From: G026625185 sp963727835
GTDB taxonomy: Bacteria; Desulfobacterota; WTBG01; JAGOGO01
Reading direction: 5' to 3'
NCBI GenBank assembly: GCA_963727835.1
Contig: CAVSIB010000030.1
Coordinates: forward strand, 1-64,000
Length of the DNA stretch: 64,000 nt
The notes beneath the pieces were generated by a model. The model saw only the letters and a list, made by a program, of their open reading frames with translations, made no database searches and was not told the origin of the DNA. Every line of letters starts with the position of its first letter. Position 1 is the stretch's first letter. Positions 24,735-33,021 of this stretch are shown piece by piece. Both the position numbers and the translations under genes were made by a program.

Positions 24735-26612
24735 GTGAAGGTATTATTGATTAATCCAAAGGTTCCGGAAAGTTTCTGGAGCTTTAAGTGGGCATTTGAT
24801 AAAATTTTACCATCTAATAAAAGAGTCCTCAATCCTCCCTTGGGATTAGCGACCCTAGCGGCCCTGTGTCCAAAAGATTGGGAAGTAGAAATTATTGATG
24901 AAAACATCGAGTCCATCCCCTTAGAACCTCAGGCTGACATCATTGGTGTTTGCGGGATGGGGGTGCAATTTAGGCGGCAAAAAGAGTTACTCACGTTTTA
25001 TAAAAAGAAAGGTTTCTTTGTTGTTGCCGGCGGAAGCTATGCCTCATTATGCCCAGAGGCGTATGAACCTTTTGCCGATACTGTCGTAGCGGGTGAAGCT
25101 GAATATATCTGGAGAGAGTTTTGCTTGGATTTCGAACTGGGGAAGCCCAAAAAACTATATCATGAAACAGGAATTGTTGACCTGAAAGATTCACCTGTTC
25201 CCCGTTTTGACCTCTTGAAGTTAGATAGCTACAAAAGAGTAAGTCTGCAGTTTTCTCGAGGGTGCCCGTATCGCTGTGAATTTTGTGACATTATTGTGAT
25301 GTTTGGTCGTAAATTTCGCGCTAAATCTCTTGAACAGATAAGCAACGAGTTGGACGTTCTCAGGGAACTCCATGTGGACAATGTTTTTTTTGTTGATGAT
25401 AACTTGATTGGCAACAAGCGGGTCGCGAAAGATTTGCTTAAGTTCCTCAAAAGCTACCAGCTTAAGCATGACTATCGGTTTCAGTTTGGAACCGAAGCTT
25501 CTTTAGATTTGGCCGATGATGAAGAGCTTCTTGAGCTTTTGCATAAGGCGAATTTCGAATGGGTTTTCATCGGAATCGAGTCTCCGGATACCGAAAGCCT
25601 TAAAGAAACCAAAAAGCTTCAGAATACCCGCCAGGATATACTTTCCTCAGTGAGAAAGATCTATTCCCATGGTATTGAAATTCTTGCCGGATTTATTGTT
25701 GGCTTTGATAATGACACCATGAAGACCTTTGATAAGCAATACCAGTTTATCATGGACTCTGGCATTCAAGCGGCTATGATCGGGCTTTTAACCGCTTTGC
25801 CAAAAACTCCGCTTTATGAACGCCTAGGGAAAGAAGGAAGGCTTCTTCCTGACGCGGATAATGCCGACAATACGACACTCGGAACAAATTTTTTGCCCAA
25901 ACAGATGGGGTATGAGGAAATGGTAAGTGGTTATCGTAGCCTTTACAATCGCCTGTTAAAAGATCGAAACATTGCTTTCCGAATCAAAAATAAAATCCGT
26001 TATCTCAGTAACCCCGTTCACAAGGTTCAGCAATATTCCTTGAGAGAAGCTTTGCAGTTAATAAAAAACTTTTTTTCCCAAGGAATAAACCCAGGGGGTT
26101 TTTCACGCGCCTTCTATTTTTTCCGATCACTACCTGTCTTCCGGCCGAAACTGATTCCGGTTGTGATCCATGACTGGATTGTTGGATTATCGATGAGAGA
26201 TTACGTTGAACGCCAATTTATCCAGGAATTTGAAAAAGTTAATAATTTAGCTATGGGCTACCTGCAGCTAATCAAGAAAACTTTTCAGAATTATCTTGAT
26301 CGTGGTGCTTTGGAGCTAAACTTAAGCCAAGTGCAAAATGCTGCTTCTAATCTTTCAATTTCGATGAAGGGATGGTTAGGTAAAGATTTCTTTATTCGCA
26401 TTGACAAACATTTACAAAAAGTTCTCAAACACACAACCTCATCCATTACTCTCCATATCGAAGAGTTCCACGAAGCCCAGCGGAAGCATTTTAATAAGCT
26501 TTTGAAAAAACTCTCTCGGCATGGGGATAGAATTAATATTATCCTTAACGAAAAAGTGAGGAATATGGTTGAGGTGGATTCCTCGATTTTTAACCTCGTT
26601 CTCGAATCTTAA
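24735..26612 (+). CDS. B12-binding radical SAM protein (HpnP-like, DUF4070 type)
   Basis: 625 residues. The N-terminal cobalamin-binding-like domain starts VKVLLINPKVPESFWSFKWA with PPLGLATLAALCP. The radical SAM core has FSRGCPYRCEFCDII (CxxxCxxC for the 4Fe-4S cluster) near residue 180, then FVDDNLIGNKR, GTEASLDLADD and GLLTALPKTPLYERL. The C-terminal 150 residues are helical. This domain order and the FWSFK, FVDDN and TNF motifs match the family that includes the hopanoid 2-methylase HpnP, so methylation of a lipid or similar unactivated carbon is possible, but the substrate is not determinable. The GTG start has AAGGAG six bases upstream. Monocistronic. Confidence 0.85.
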   Translation: MKVLLINPKVPESFWSFKWAFDKILPSNKRVLNPPLGLATLAALCPKDWEVEIIDENIESIPLEPQADIIGVCGMGVQFRRQKELLTFYKKKGFFVVAGGSYASLCPEAYEPFADTVVAGEAEYIWREFCLDFELGKPKKLYHETGIVDLKDSPVPRFDLLKLDSYKRVSLQFSRGCPYRCEFCDIIVMFGRKFRAKSLEQISNELDVLRELHVDNVFFVDDNLIGNKRVAKDLLKFLKSYQLKHDYRFQFGTEASLDLADDEELLELLHKANFEWVFIGIESPDTESLKETKKLQNTRQDILSSVRKIYSHGIEILAGFIVGFDNDTMKTFDKQYQFIMDSGIQAAMIGLLTALPKTPLYERLGKEGRLLPDADNADNTTLGTNFLPKQMGYEEMVSGYRSLYNRLLKDRNIAFRIKNKIRYLSNPVHKVQQYSLREALQLIKNFFSQGINPGGFSRAFYFFRSLPVFRPKLIPVVIHDWIVGLSMRDYVERQFIQEFEKVNNLAMGYLQLIKKTFQNYLDRGALELNLSQVQNAASNLSISMKGWLGKDFFIRIDKHLQKVLKHTTSSITLHIEEFHEAQRKHFNKLLKKLSRHGDRINIILNEKVRNMVEVDSSIFNLVLES

Positions 26613-26678
26613 AAAGTTTTATTCTATCTGCGAATCAAAACTCCCCTGAGAGAATATCAAAGCAAAGCAGGATAAGAC

Positions 26679-27182
26679 ATGGATAAGCGTAAAGGTAAAG
26701 CCTGGAAGTTCGGCGATGGAATCAGCACTGATCATATTGCTCCAGGGAGATTTTTTCATCTGCGGAGCAATCTCCCAGAGTTAGCCAAACATGTGCTCGA
26801 AGATGCACGGCCGGAGTTTCCTTCAAATGTTAAGCCCGGCGATTTTGTGGTGGGAGGCAAGAATTTCGGCCAAGGATCGAGTCGTGAACATGCCCCCACC
26901 ATCATTAAGCTTGCAGGTGTAAGTGCCGTAGTGGCAAAAAGTGTTGCCCGTATTTTTTTTCGCAACTGTATTAACGTGGGACTTCCTGCGGTTATCGTAG
27001 ATACTGATAAAATTGAAGACGGAGATGAACTCGAACTGGACTTAACTGCTGGAACGCTCCAGAATGTGACAAAAAATGAAACCCATACCTTCCCTCCCCT
27101 GCCCCAGGCCATGGCCAATATTCTTTCTGATGGTGGTTTGGTCGAGCACATCCAAAAACACGGAGACCTTAAACTCGATTAA
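26679..27182 (+). CDS. leuD: 3-isopropylmalate dehydratase small subunit-like (LeuD / aconitase swivel domain)
   Basis: 167-residue swivel domain that partners a large Fe-S subunit (LeuC or homoaconitase). Seen: GDGISTDHIAPGRF near residue 12 and the substrate-carboxylate-binding GKNFGQGSSREHAP near 60, followed by VAKSVARIFFRNCINVGLP. The YLRM-type specificity loop is replaced here by FHLRSN, so it may serve isopropylmalate or homo/methyl-substituted substrates. The large subunit is not adjacent, which is unusual because leuC-leuD are normally neighbours. The last bases overlap a convergent zinc-ribbon remnant. Confidence 0.85.
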   Translation: MDKRKGKAWKFGDGISTDHIAPGRFFHLRSNLPELAKHVLEDARPEFPSNVKPGDFVVGGKNFGQGSSREHAPTIIKLAGVSAVVAKSVARIFFRNCINVGLPAVIVDTDKIEDGDELELDLTAGTLQNVTKNETHTFPPLPQAMANILSDGGLVEHIQKHGDLKLD

Positions 27183-27435
27183 CGAAACCAGCCGGGATAA
27201 TGTTAGCCAAAACTGACTGAGTAATTTTTTCTGTGTTTTTCCGGGCACTGGGTGCGAAATCCGGGAAAAAACTGGATTACCGCCCGAGGATACCGTGACC
27301 TTGCTCATCACTCGTTCCAGGTTATCGGAATCGCAGGCGGGACATTTAATTTCAACCAGATTGTCCTCTTTTATGGCTAATAATTCAAAAATATTTTTGC
27401 ATTCCTGGCAGATAAATTCATAAATAGGAATCCAT
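27169..27435 (-). pseudogene. FmdB-family zinc ribbon protein, frameshifted
   Basis: Leftward frame IPIYEFICQECKNIFELLAIK followed by CPACDSDNLERVMSKV is the FmdB/CxxC-CxxC regulatory zinc-ribbon family (small, usually 70-110 residues). The only ATG (27435) is one base out of frame with it. Near the end a second one-base shift in an A run at about 27218 would give TQSVLANIIPAGFVNRV and a stop at 27169. Either a dying gene or two indel errors. Confidence 0.55.
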
Positions 27436-27547
27436 TTGTCCTTCGTTTATTTTGTTTTTTTAGCTCTGGTTAAATGCCACTCTCAGGTAAAAGGATTCCC
27501 GTTCAACCCATAGCTCCGATTTCCTTCCTGTCAAATCTTCCAGTATC

Positions 27548-27775
27548 TTATTTGGCCTTTGCTTCCTGATCAGTGCGACCAAGAATTCGCTTGACATCAC
27601 TTTTGGTAATGCATCCCATAAACTATGCAAAACGAGTAAGGTCTTCCATCATTGCCTCAATGATTTCCTCATCTTTATCCAAAAGACCCTTTTAAGAAGA
27701 ATGTTTTTTAAACTCTTCAAGCCTTTTTTTACCAGCATCAGAAATACGCACTTTCAAATTCCCCAAAATAAATAT
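27548..27775 (-). pseudogene. decayed small ORF of unknown family
   Basis: One minus-strand frame reads NLKVRISDAGKKRLEEFKKH, TAA, LLDKDEEIIEAMMEDLTRFA, TAG, then ITKSDVKRILGRTDQEAKAK and TAA. The stretches are plainly protein-like and helical, interrupted by two in-frame stops. I do not recognise the family. The remainder of 27436-27942 has no other visible gene. Confidence 0.45.
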
Positions 27776-27942
27776 TGTCTTCCGGGGCCACGGGACTGTT
27801 TTTTATTAATATTACAAATCGAGGAATTCTCTAAACATCAAAAATAAAGCATGGGGAAAAGCCAACAAAATTGGATTGTTGATTGACAGGGGTGCCCTTT
27901 TTTGTTATTGATGATAAAATATTTTAAAATATTTTTTTCGTC

Positions 27943-28467
27943 ATGGGCAAAAAACTTAAAGTCCTTTATAATAAGAAAACCATTCTTAAACGGGTAACGG
28001 CTCTCGCGCAACAGATTTCCCAAGACTACCCATCAGGAGAACTCATTTTAGTAGGAGTTTTAAAAGGGGGATTTATCTTTCTTGCTGACTTAGTCCGGGC
28101 TTTAAAAATTCCCGTGTATATAGATTTTGTCCACCTGGCTAGTTATGGAGCTTCAACGCATTCATCGGGAAAAGTAAAAATTCTTAAAGATTTAGAAACC
28201 TCCATAACCGGTAAAGATGTAATTATCGTTGAAGATATTATTGACACTGGGTTGACCCTTGAGTTTCTTAAACAAGAACTTACCAAGCGGAGGCCTCGGT
28301 CATTAAAAATTTGTGCTCTCCTCGATAAAAAATCCCGGCGCAAGGTTGAGATCGGGGCAGATTATATCGGCATTACTATGGAGAAGGACTATTTCGTTGT
28401 GGGTTATGGGCTTGACTTTTCCGAACAGTACCGCCACTTACCGGAAATCTTCTTTTTTGACCCTTGA
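27943..28467 (+). CDS. hpt: hypoxanthine phosphoribosyltransferase
   Basis: Purine salvage: joins hypoxanthine or guanine to PRPP. 174 residues. The PRPP-binding motif VIIVEDIIDTGLTL is near residue 93, LVGVLKGGFIFLADL near 37, and the flexible-loop region VHLASYGASTHSSGKV near 66. The C-terminal VVGYGLDFSEQYRHLPEI is typical. The ATG lacks a clear ribosome site but no better start exists. 30 bases ahead of the potassium channel gene. Confidence 0.93.
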   Translation: MGKKLKVLYNKKTILKRVTALAQQISQDYPSGELILVGVLKGGFIFLADLVRALKIPVYIDFVHLASYGASTHSSGKVKILKDLETSITGKDVIIVEDIIDTGLTLEFLKQELTKRRPRSLKICALLDKKSRRKVEIGADYIGITMEKDYFVVGYGLDFSEQYRHLPEIFFFDP

Positions 28468-28497
28468 TTTTCTTCACCATAACTTTTTTAGATATCT

Positions 28498-29493
28498 ATG
28501 GAAGTAAAAAGAATTAAATGGGCCATCATTTTCCTCCTTTCCGTATTTATTAGCGGAATCGGGGGTTATATGGTCATTGAAGGGTGGAATTTCTTTGATT
28601 CCCTTTATATGGTGGTTATTACTCTCTCTACGGTTGGATTTGGAGAAACCCATCCTTTAACTTTTCATGGACGCATTTTTACTATAGTGCTTATATTAGT
28701 TTGGGCAGCAATCGGCTTTTATGCCTTAAGTAGTATTATTCAACCTATAATTGAAGGTGAGATCCGAAAAGTACTGGGGAGAAAAAAATTGGAAAAAGAA
28801 ATTAGAAATCTAAAAGATCATTATATTGTTTGTGGGTTTGGGAGGATGGGCAGTTATATCAGCCAGGAGCTAAGAAATGCATCAGTTTCTTATATTATCA
28901 TTGAAAAAGATGAGCATATTCGTGAGAAGCTGGAACGAGAAAACTACCTTTATCTTTATGGAAATGCTTCTGAAGATGAGGTGTTGATTGAGGCGGGAGT
29001 AAAAAAGGCGCGCGGGTTAGTGGCAGTGGTGGCTTCCGATGCTGACAATGTCTATATAACACTGACCGCTCGTCAGCTGAACCCTAACCTCTTCATTCTC
29101 GCTCGGAGTACTAACGAGAGTTCCGAAAGGAAGTTGCAGCAGGCAGGTGCTAATAAAGTCATTTCGCCTTACCAAATGGGAGCGGTACGTATGGTCCAGG
29201 CTATCCTGCGCCCGGCAGTAGTTGATTTTATTGAGATTGCCTTTCATGGCAAGAGCATGGAATTGCAGTGTGAAGAGTTTCTGGTTAAATCGAACTCCAG
29301 CCTTGTGGGAAGTAGTTTGCAACAAGCTGAAATTCGCAAGAATTTAGGGGTGATCATTGTTGCGATAAAAGGAACTTCCGGCAAGATGGTGTTTAATCCT
29401 TCTCGAGATGCGCGAATTAATGCAGGGGATACCTTGATTACCCTAGGGGAGAAAAAGGACCTTATTCGGTTAGAAAAAATCCTTCAAACCTAA
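28498..29493 (+). CDS. two-helix potassium channel with TrkA-N/RCK domain
   Basis: 331-residue ligand-gated potassium channel. Two membrane helices (from about residues 8 and 60) flank a pore loop with the filter ITLSTVGFGE. The RCK N-domain follows with the Rossmann loop DHYIVCGFGRMGSYISQEL near 103 and YLYGNASEDEVL near 160, and then a TrkA-C domain (from about 245) that binds ligand or cations. MthK-like layout but with GFG in place of GYG, common in bacterial channels. Role: potassium homeostasis or osmoprotection. Confidence 0.92.
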   Translation: MEVKRIKWAIIFLLSVFISGIGGYMVIEGWNFFDSLYMVVITLSTVGFGETHPLTFHGRIFTIVLILVWAAIGFYALSSIIQPIIEGEIRKVLGRKKLEKEIRNLKDHYIVCGFGRMGSYISQELRNASVSYIIIEKDEHIREKLERENYLYLYGNASEDEVLIEAGVKKARGLVAVVASDADNVYITLTARQLNPNLFILARSTNESSERKLQQAGANKVISPYQMGAVRMVQAILRPAVVDFIEIAFHGKSMELQCEEFLVKSNSSLVGSSLQQAEIRKNLGVIIVAIKGTSGKMVFNPSRDARINAGDTLITLGEKKDLIRLEKILQT

Positions 29494-29503
29494 AAAAAAC
29501 ACG

Positions 29504-30148
29504 TCATTCATTTTCCTGGGGTTTAGCTAAGAGACCCCGAATAAAAATTTCGCTTATCGCTTTAGCACAATCAATGGGTTTGTATTTCTTGAGGGGAGAG
29601 AGAATCCAATAGCGAGCCATTTCATCTAGCGCCCCAAAAAAAGCTCGCTTCACAATACCGGGAGCAACATCATTCCGAAAAACCCCCTTTTCCTGACCTT
29701 CGCGAATTATCTCTCTTACTAAATTAATATACTCAATGAATCCCTTATTGACATATTCCCGCATGAACTTTGCACTTTGTCTTAACTCCACTTGAATAAC
29801 TTCGGCTAATTCCCGATTTTTTAGAATTCTATTAAGGTGACTCAAAGCAAAAATTCGCAATTTTTCAACGAGATCATTTGTTTTATTCATCTCCTCACGC
29901 ATGGATTGGCAAATTTTTCCAACCTCTTCCTCAAAAAGGGAAATAAGCAGGTCATCTTTATTTTTAAAATAAAGGTAAATTGTGCCATCAGCTACATTTG
30001 CCTCTTTGGCAATCTCGGAAATTCGGGTGTTATAAAAACCCTTTTCTGCAAAAACCTTGAGCGCAGCCTTCAAAATCCGTTCGTGTTTATCCCTGCCGCG
30101 GGGTAATTTTTCTTTCTCTTCTTCGTTGAAAATTTCTTGTTCCGCCAT
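29504..30148 (-). CDS. TetR-family regulator (FadR-like)
   Basis: 214-residue repressor. The N-terminal helix-turn-helix is canonical: ILKAALKVFAEKGFYNTRIS then EIAKEANVADGTIYLYFKNK, residues about 25-65. The ligand domain shares the ARYWILSPLKKYK-type ending seen in TetR regulators of fatty acid degradation in Bacillus and Thermus relatives, suggesting an acyl-CoA ligand (inference). Its promoter contains a perfect 18-base palindrome just downstream of the -10 box, so autorepression is likely. No target operon is adjacent on the same strand. Confidence 0.88.
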   Translation of the reverse strand: MAEQEIFNEEEKEKLPRGRDKHERILKAALKVFAEKGFYNTRISEIAKEANVADGTIYLYFKNKDDLLISLFEEEVGKICQSMREEMNKTNDLVEKLRIFALSHLNRILKNRELAEVIQVELRQSAKFMREYVNKGFIEYINLVREIIREGQEKGVFRNDVAPGIVKRAFFGALDEMARYWILSPLKKYKPIDCAKAISEIFIRGLLAKPQENE

Positions 30149-30181
30149 AGGGTTAGATCCTATCTAAGGATAGAAAAATAA

Positions 30182-30199
30182 TGAATGAATATTCATTCA
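30182..30199. promoter_or_regulatory. operator palindrome of the TetR gene
   Basis: Perfect 18-base inverted repeat TGAATGAATATTCATTCA, immediately downstream of the predicted -10 element and 34 bases ahead of the TetR start. Half-sites of TGAATGAAT type are typical of FadR-like TetR operators. Confidence 0.8.
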
Positions 30200-30203
30200 A
30201 GCA

Positions 30204-30231
30204 TTTATATTATTTGCTCGTATTCTGTCAA
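30204..30231 (-). promoter_or_regulatory. promoter of the TetR gene
   Basis: Minus-strand TTGACA (30226-30231), 16-base spacer, TATAAA (30204-30209). The palindrome begins five bases further on, covering the start site. Confidence 0.75.
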
Positions 30232-30396
30232 GCATTTTAAACTTTTTTCCTGGTGATTCACGAGCGTTTGTGCAGCACGAACCAAGTTGGAATAAAAAAT
30301 TTAAAGAATTCAAAGAGGGTTCGGTTAACGGATGAGAGTCAAAATAAAAGGGAATTTTAAAAAATCTTGAGGGGCTTTAACCAAAAAGGGGACTGC

Positions 30397-31320
30397 TTAT
30401 GCGTTCTGTCCAAACTTTTCTAAAAGATGGATGAGATGGGTCAGTGCTTGGTTGATCGGTAGGTCCAAATCAAACTCTTTCCCCTCTCGCAAAATTGCTC
30501 CGCTGATAACGTCGATTTCAGTTTTTTTCTTATTCCGTATATCTTGAAGCATAGAAGAAACATTTTGGGCAGTAGCGTGACAAACGGTTTCAACTTTTTG
30601 GAGGTGATCAGGGTAAATAAGGTGAATCCCTTTTCGATCTACAACTGATTTTGCCTCATTTACTGCACGTCGCATAATCGCCCGGGTTTCTTCATAATCA
30701 AGCAATTCCCCGTTCCGCAGTCCCGTGATGCCCGTTAACGGATTGATCCCAACATTGATGAGGAGCTTACTCCAAAGCAATCCGATAACGTCTTGAGTGA
30801 TTTGTATGTTAATTCCGGCTGACTCAAGAAAAGCCTTTACCTTTTCTAATCGTGAGGTTTTTTCCCCATCAAGTTCTCCAATCACTGTCTCTCCGGTTCC
30901 GGCATGACGAATATGGCCCAAGCCAAGGACAGTCGCTCCCTGGGCCGTGGTGCCTGCCATCGTCTGCTTATAGCCCACAACCCTCACAATTTCTTCTACA
31001 TTTCCGATGCCATTTTGCAAAGTAAGAACAACGGAATCAGGACCAACTAACAGCTTTGCTTTTAGGATTGCTTGAAACGTATCAAAAGCCTTAACAAATA
31101 TGAGGATCAGATCAGCCTCTTTTATCTCCTCCGCCTCAGAAGTTATCAGAGGGAAAAAGTGATGTTCTCCGTTAATACCCTCAACCTGGATTCCGTATTT
31201 TTTAATATGGCTAACTAAACCAGAATGTTTTTCGAGAAGCCAGACCTCTTGCCCTGCCTTGTACAGGAGGAATCCAAAGAGACAGCCCATGGCACCGGCA
31301 CCAACAATCACTACTCGCAT
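30397..31320 (-). CDS. panE: 2-dehydropantoate 2-reductase family protein
   Basis: NADPH-dependent reduction of ketopantoate to pantoate in coenzyme A synthesis, or a related 2-oxo-acid reductase. 307 residues from the ATG 31320: Rossmann loop VVIVGAGAMGCLFGFLL at residue 3, TLQNGIGNVE, and the catalytic-Lys region LLWSKLLINVGINPLTGITG near 180, with a C-terminal helical domain ending PINQALTHLIHLLEKF. An earlier TTG in frame adds six residues and has no better ribosome site. Paralogues acting on other substrates exist, so panE is likely but not certain. Confidence 0.82.
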   Translation of the reverse strand: MRVVIVGAGAMGCLFGFLLYKAGQEVWLLEKHSGLVSHIKKYGIQVEGINGEHHFFPLITSEAEEIKEADLILIFVKAFDTFQAILKAKLLVGPDSVVLTLQNGIGNVEEIVRVVGYKQTMAGTTAQGATVLGLGHIRHAGTGETVIGELDGEKTSRLEKVKAFLESAGINIQITQDVIGLLWSKLLINVGINPLTGITGLRNGELLDYEETRAIMRRAVNEAKSVVDRKGIHLIYPDHLQKVETVCHATAQNVSSMLQDIRNKKKTEIDVISGAILREGKEFDLDLPINQALTHLIHLLEKFGQNA

Positions 31321-31341
31321 TATGTTCTCACTATACAAATG

Positions 31342-32100
31342 TTAAGCGATTTTTTCTCTAATTTTTTTAACCTCAGCGTAAAGGTCGGTACAGTGTTCCC
31401 AAAGAAGGTAGTTTTTTTGATCAGCTTCGATCACTTTCTCATCATACGGAAGAAAACCAAGCAGTTCGAAGTCGGGTAAAAGTTTTTGGATGAACTCTTT
31501 TTCTTCCTCGTTTCTCACGCGGTTTCCCACGGCGTAGACCCTGGAGATACCGATCTGTTCAGACAATTCCCGGATGCGATACGCTGTCTCCATGCTCCGT
31601 CTCCCGGGTTCAACCACGGTAATAAAAGCATTGACCGAAGAAGCTGTTGCCCTTCCCAAATGTTCTATCCCCGCTTCCATATCCATAACCACCACATCCT
31701 TTCGGTACAGGATGAGATGTTGAATGAGGGTCTTAAGCAAAACACTTTCAGGACAGACACACCCACCCCCTCCTTTTTTTACTCCTCCCATCACCATGAG
31801 CCGAATTCCATGATGCTCAACCCAAAGTTTTTCCGGGAGGTCGGATACGGTAGGGTTCATTTTAAACATCGCTCCATAGGAGCCGGGTTTTGCGCCAGTC
31901 CTTTCTTCAATCAGTCCACCCATTTTGGAGATCGGAATAATTTCCTCAGGTTTGGGAAACCTAAGCGTAGAGGCAAGGTTAGCATCGGGATCAGCATCAA
32001 CTGCTAAAACCTGATACCCGGCATCAACATACGCCCTGCACAAGAGAGCAGAAAAAGTGGTTTTCCCAACCCCACCTTTGCCGGTGATTGCTATTTTCAC
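31342..32100 (-). CDS. CooC/AcsF-type nickel-insertion ATPase
   Basis: 252-residue P-loop ATPase of the MinD/ParA class. Deviant Walker A ITGKGGVGKTTFSALL at residue 4, AVDADPDANL near 35, and the nickel-binding CxC motif in GGGCVCPES near 112, the hallmark of CO dehydrogenase maturation factors CooC/AcsF. VVMDMEAGIEHLGR is the Walker B region. It therefore implies that a CO dehydrogenase/acetyl-CoA synthase is encoded elsewhere. Located between panE and a decayed formate dehydrogenase region. No CODH gene in this window. Confidence 0.88.
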   Translation of the reverse strand: MKIAITGKGGVGKTTFSALLCRAYVDAGYQVLAVDADPDANLASTLRFPKPEEIIPISKMGGLIEERTGAKPGSYGAMFKMNPTVSDLPEKLWVEHHGIRLMVMGGVKKGGGGCVCPESVLLKTLIQHLILYRKDVVVMDMEAGIEHLGRATASSVNAFITVVEPGRRSMETAYRIRELSEQIGISRVYAVGNRVRNEEEKEFIQKLLPDFELLGFLPYDEKVIEADQKNYLLWEHCTDLYAEVKKIREKIA

Positions 32101-32176
32101 GCGACCTCCTTAAAGCACGCCTTGCATCGTCTGTTATTCACGTCAAGGAGTGATTTTTATATTTCTATCGGTGATG

Positions 32177-32386
32177 TTATGAAACCTTCTGCACTCTTAC
32201 CGCACATACCTTGTATTCCGGAATTTTGGCAATCAGAGCCAGAGCATAATTAGGAAGCAAGTTGGCCAAAACATCAGGGAATTGGAACGTCATAAAAATA
32301 ACTCTCGGCGACGTTTTTTTCGTTACCTTAACCTTGCCGGTAACTTTTGCCCGATGGGATTCTATTGGCACCATGTCACCTTCTTC
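32177..32386 (-). pseudogene. C-terminal scrap of formate dehydrogenase alpha subunit
   Basis: About 70 codons ending at 32177 read EGDMVPIESHRAKVTGKVKV, then SPRVIFMTFQFPDVLANLLP and IAKIPEYKVCAVRVQKVS. This is the molybdopterin-guanine-dinucleotide-binding C-terminal domain of FdhA-type enzymes (the stretch NxALxPxAKIPEYKVCAVxVEKV). The other 600 or more residues, including the Fe-S and Cys/Sec parts, are missing. It begins within a few bases of the end of the NuoE remnant, marking a deletion scar. Confidence 0.8.
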
Positions 32387-32389
32387 ACA

Positions 32390-32851
32390 TCACACTGTTT
32401 CAATTTTTCGGGAGTCCATGTTGCCGAAATATTTTTTGTCCACCATGATTAGTGGAGACAAGGCACAGGCTCCAAAACACGCTACTGTCTCAAAAGTGAA
32501 GTTCATATCCAAAGTAGTCTGATCTTCTTCAATATCCAAATTTACTGTGATGACTTTTATGACCTTCTGTGCCCCCCAGACATGGCAAGCGATTCCTCGA
32601 CAAGCTCTAGCGGATATGTCTCCCCCGGAGAGTTAAGTAAAATCGAGCATAGAATTTTACTACCCCGTAGATTCGACTAAGAGATATCCCCGTTTTTTCA
32701 TGGGGATGCTGAAGCACCAGTTCAGGAAGATAGCCATACAGTGCTTGAGCTACCAGAAACAAAAGAATAAGCGAACCCTTAGTATTCTTTTTTCTTCAAT
32801 AATTTGATCTAACAAGGTAAGATCAACGTCGCCCCCCCTGGTCTTTTCCAT
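32390..32851 (-). pseudogene. decayed NuoE/HndA-like thioredoxin-fold 2Fe-2S subunit
   Basis: From the ATG at 32851 the family sequence appears in pieces across three frames: GGDVDLTLLDQIIEE, then LVAQALYGYLPELVLQHPHE-type residues, GISLSRIYGVVKFYARFYLT, then ACRGIACHVWGAQKVIKVIT and TVACFGACALSPLIMVDKKY before TGA at 32390. The four cysteines of the 2Fe-2S site (CxxxxC...CxxxC) are all visible. Several one-base shifts prevent expression. In related anaerobes NuoE and NuoF subunits pair with FdhA in an electron-bifurcating formate dehydrogenase; NuoF is absent here. Confidence 0.8.
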
Positions 32852-33021
32852 TACGTATCCTCTCGGTTGAAAATTTTTCAAACAGTCTGCGGCAAAAAAA
32901 AATGGCCTTGCTTTCTCTTGGAAAAGAATTTACCAAAAGAATATAGGCCATTCCCAAAAAAAAATCAAACAAAATACAAATAGTTCCGACTGATAAATAC
33001 AACTTTTTAAGCTGACAAATG

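Noticed and set aside
27460..27597. 45-codon minus-strand ORF (MSSEFLVALIRK...)
   Set aside because: Overlaps, in another frame, the end of the decayed gene at 27548-27775, whose residues look more protein-like.
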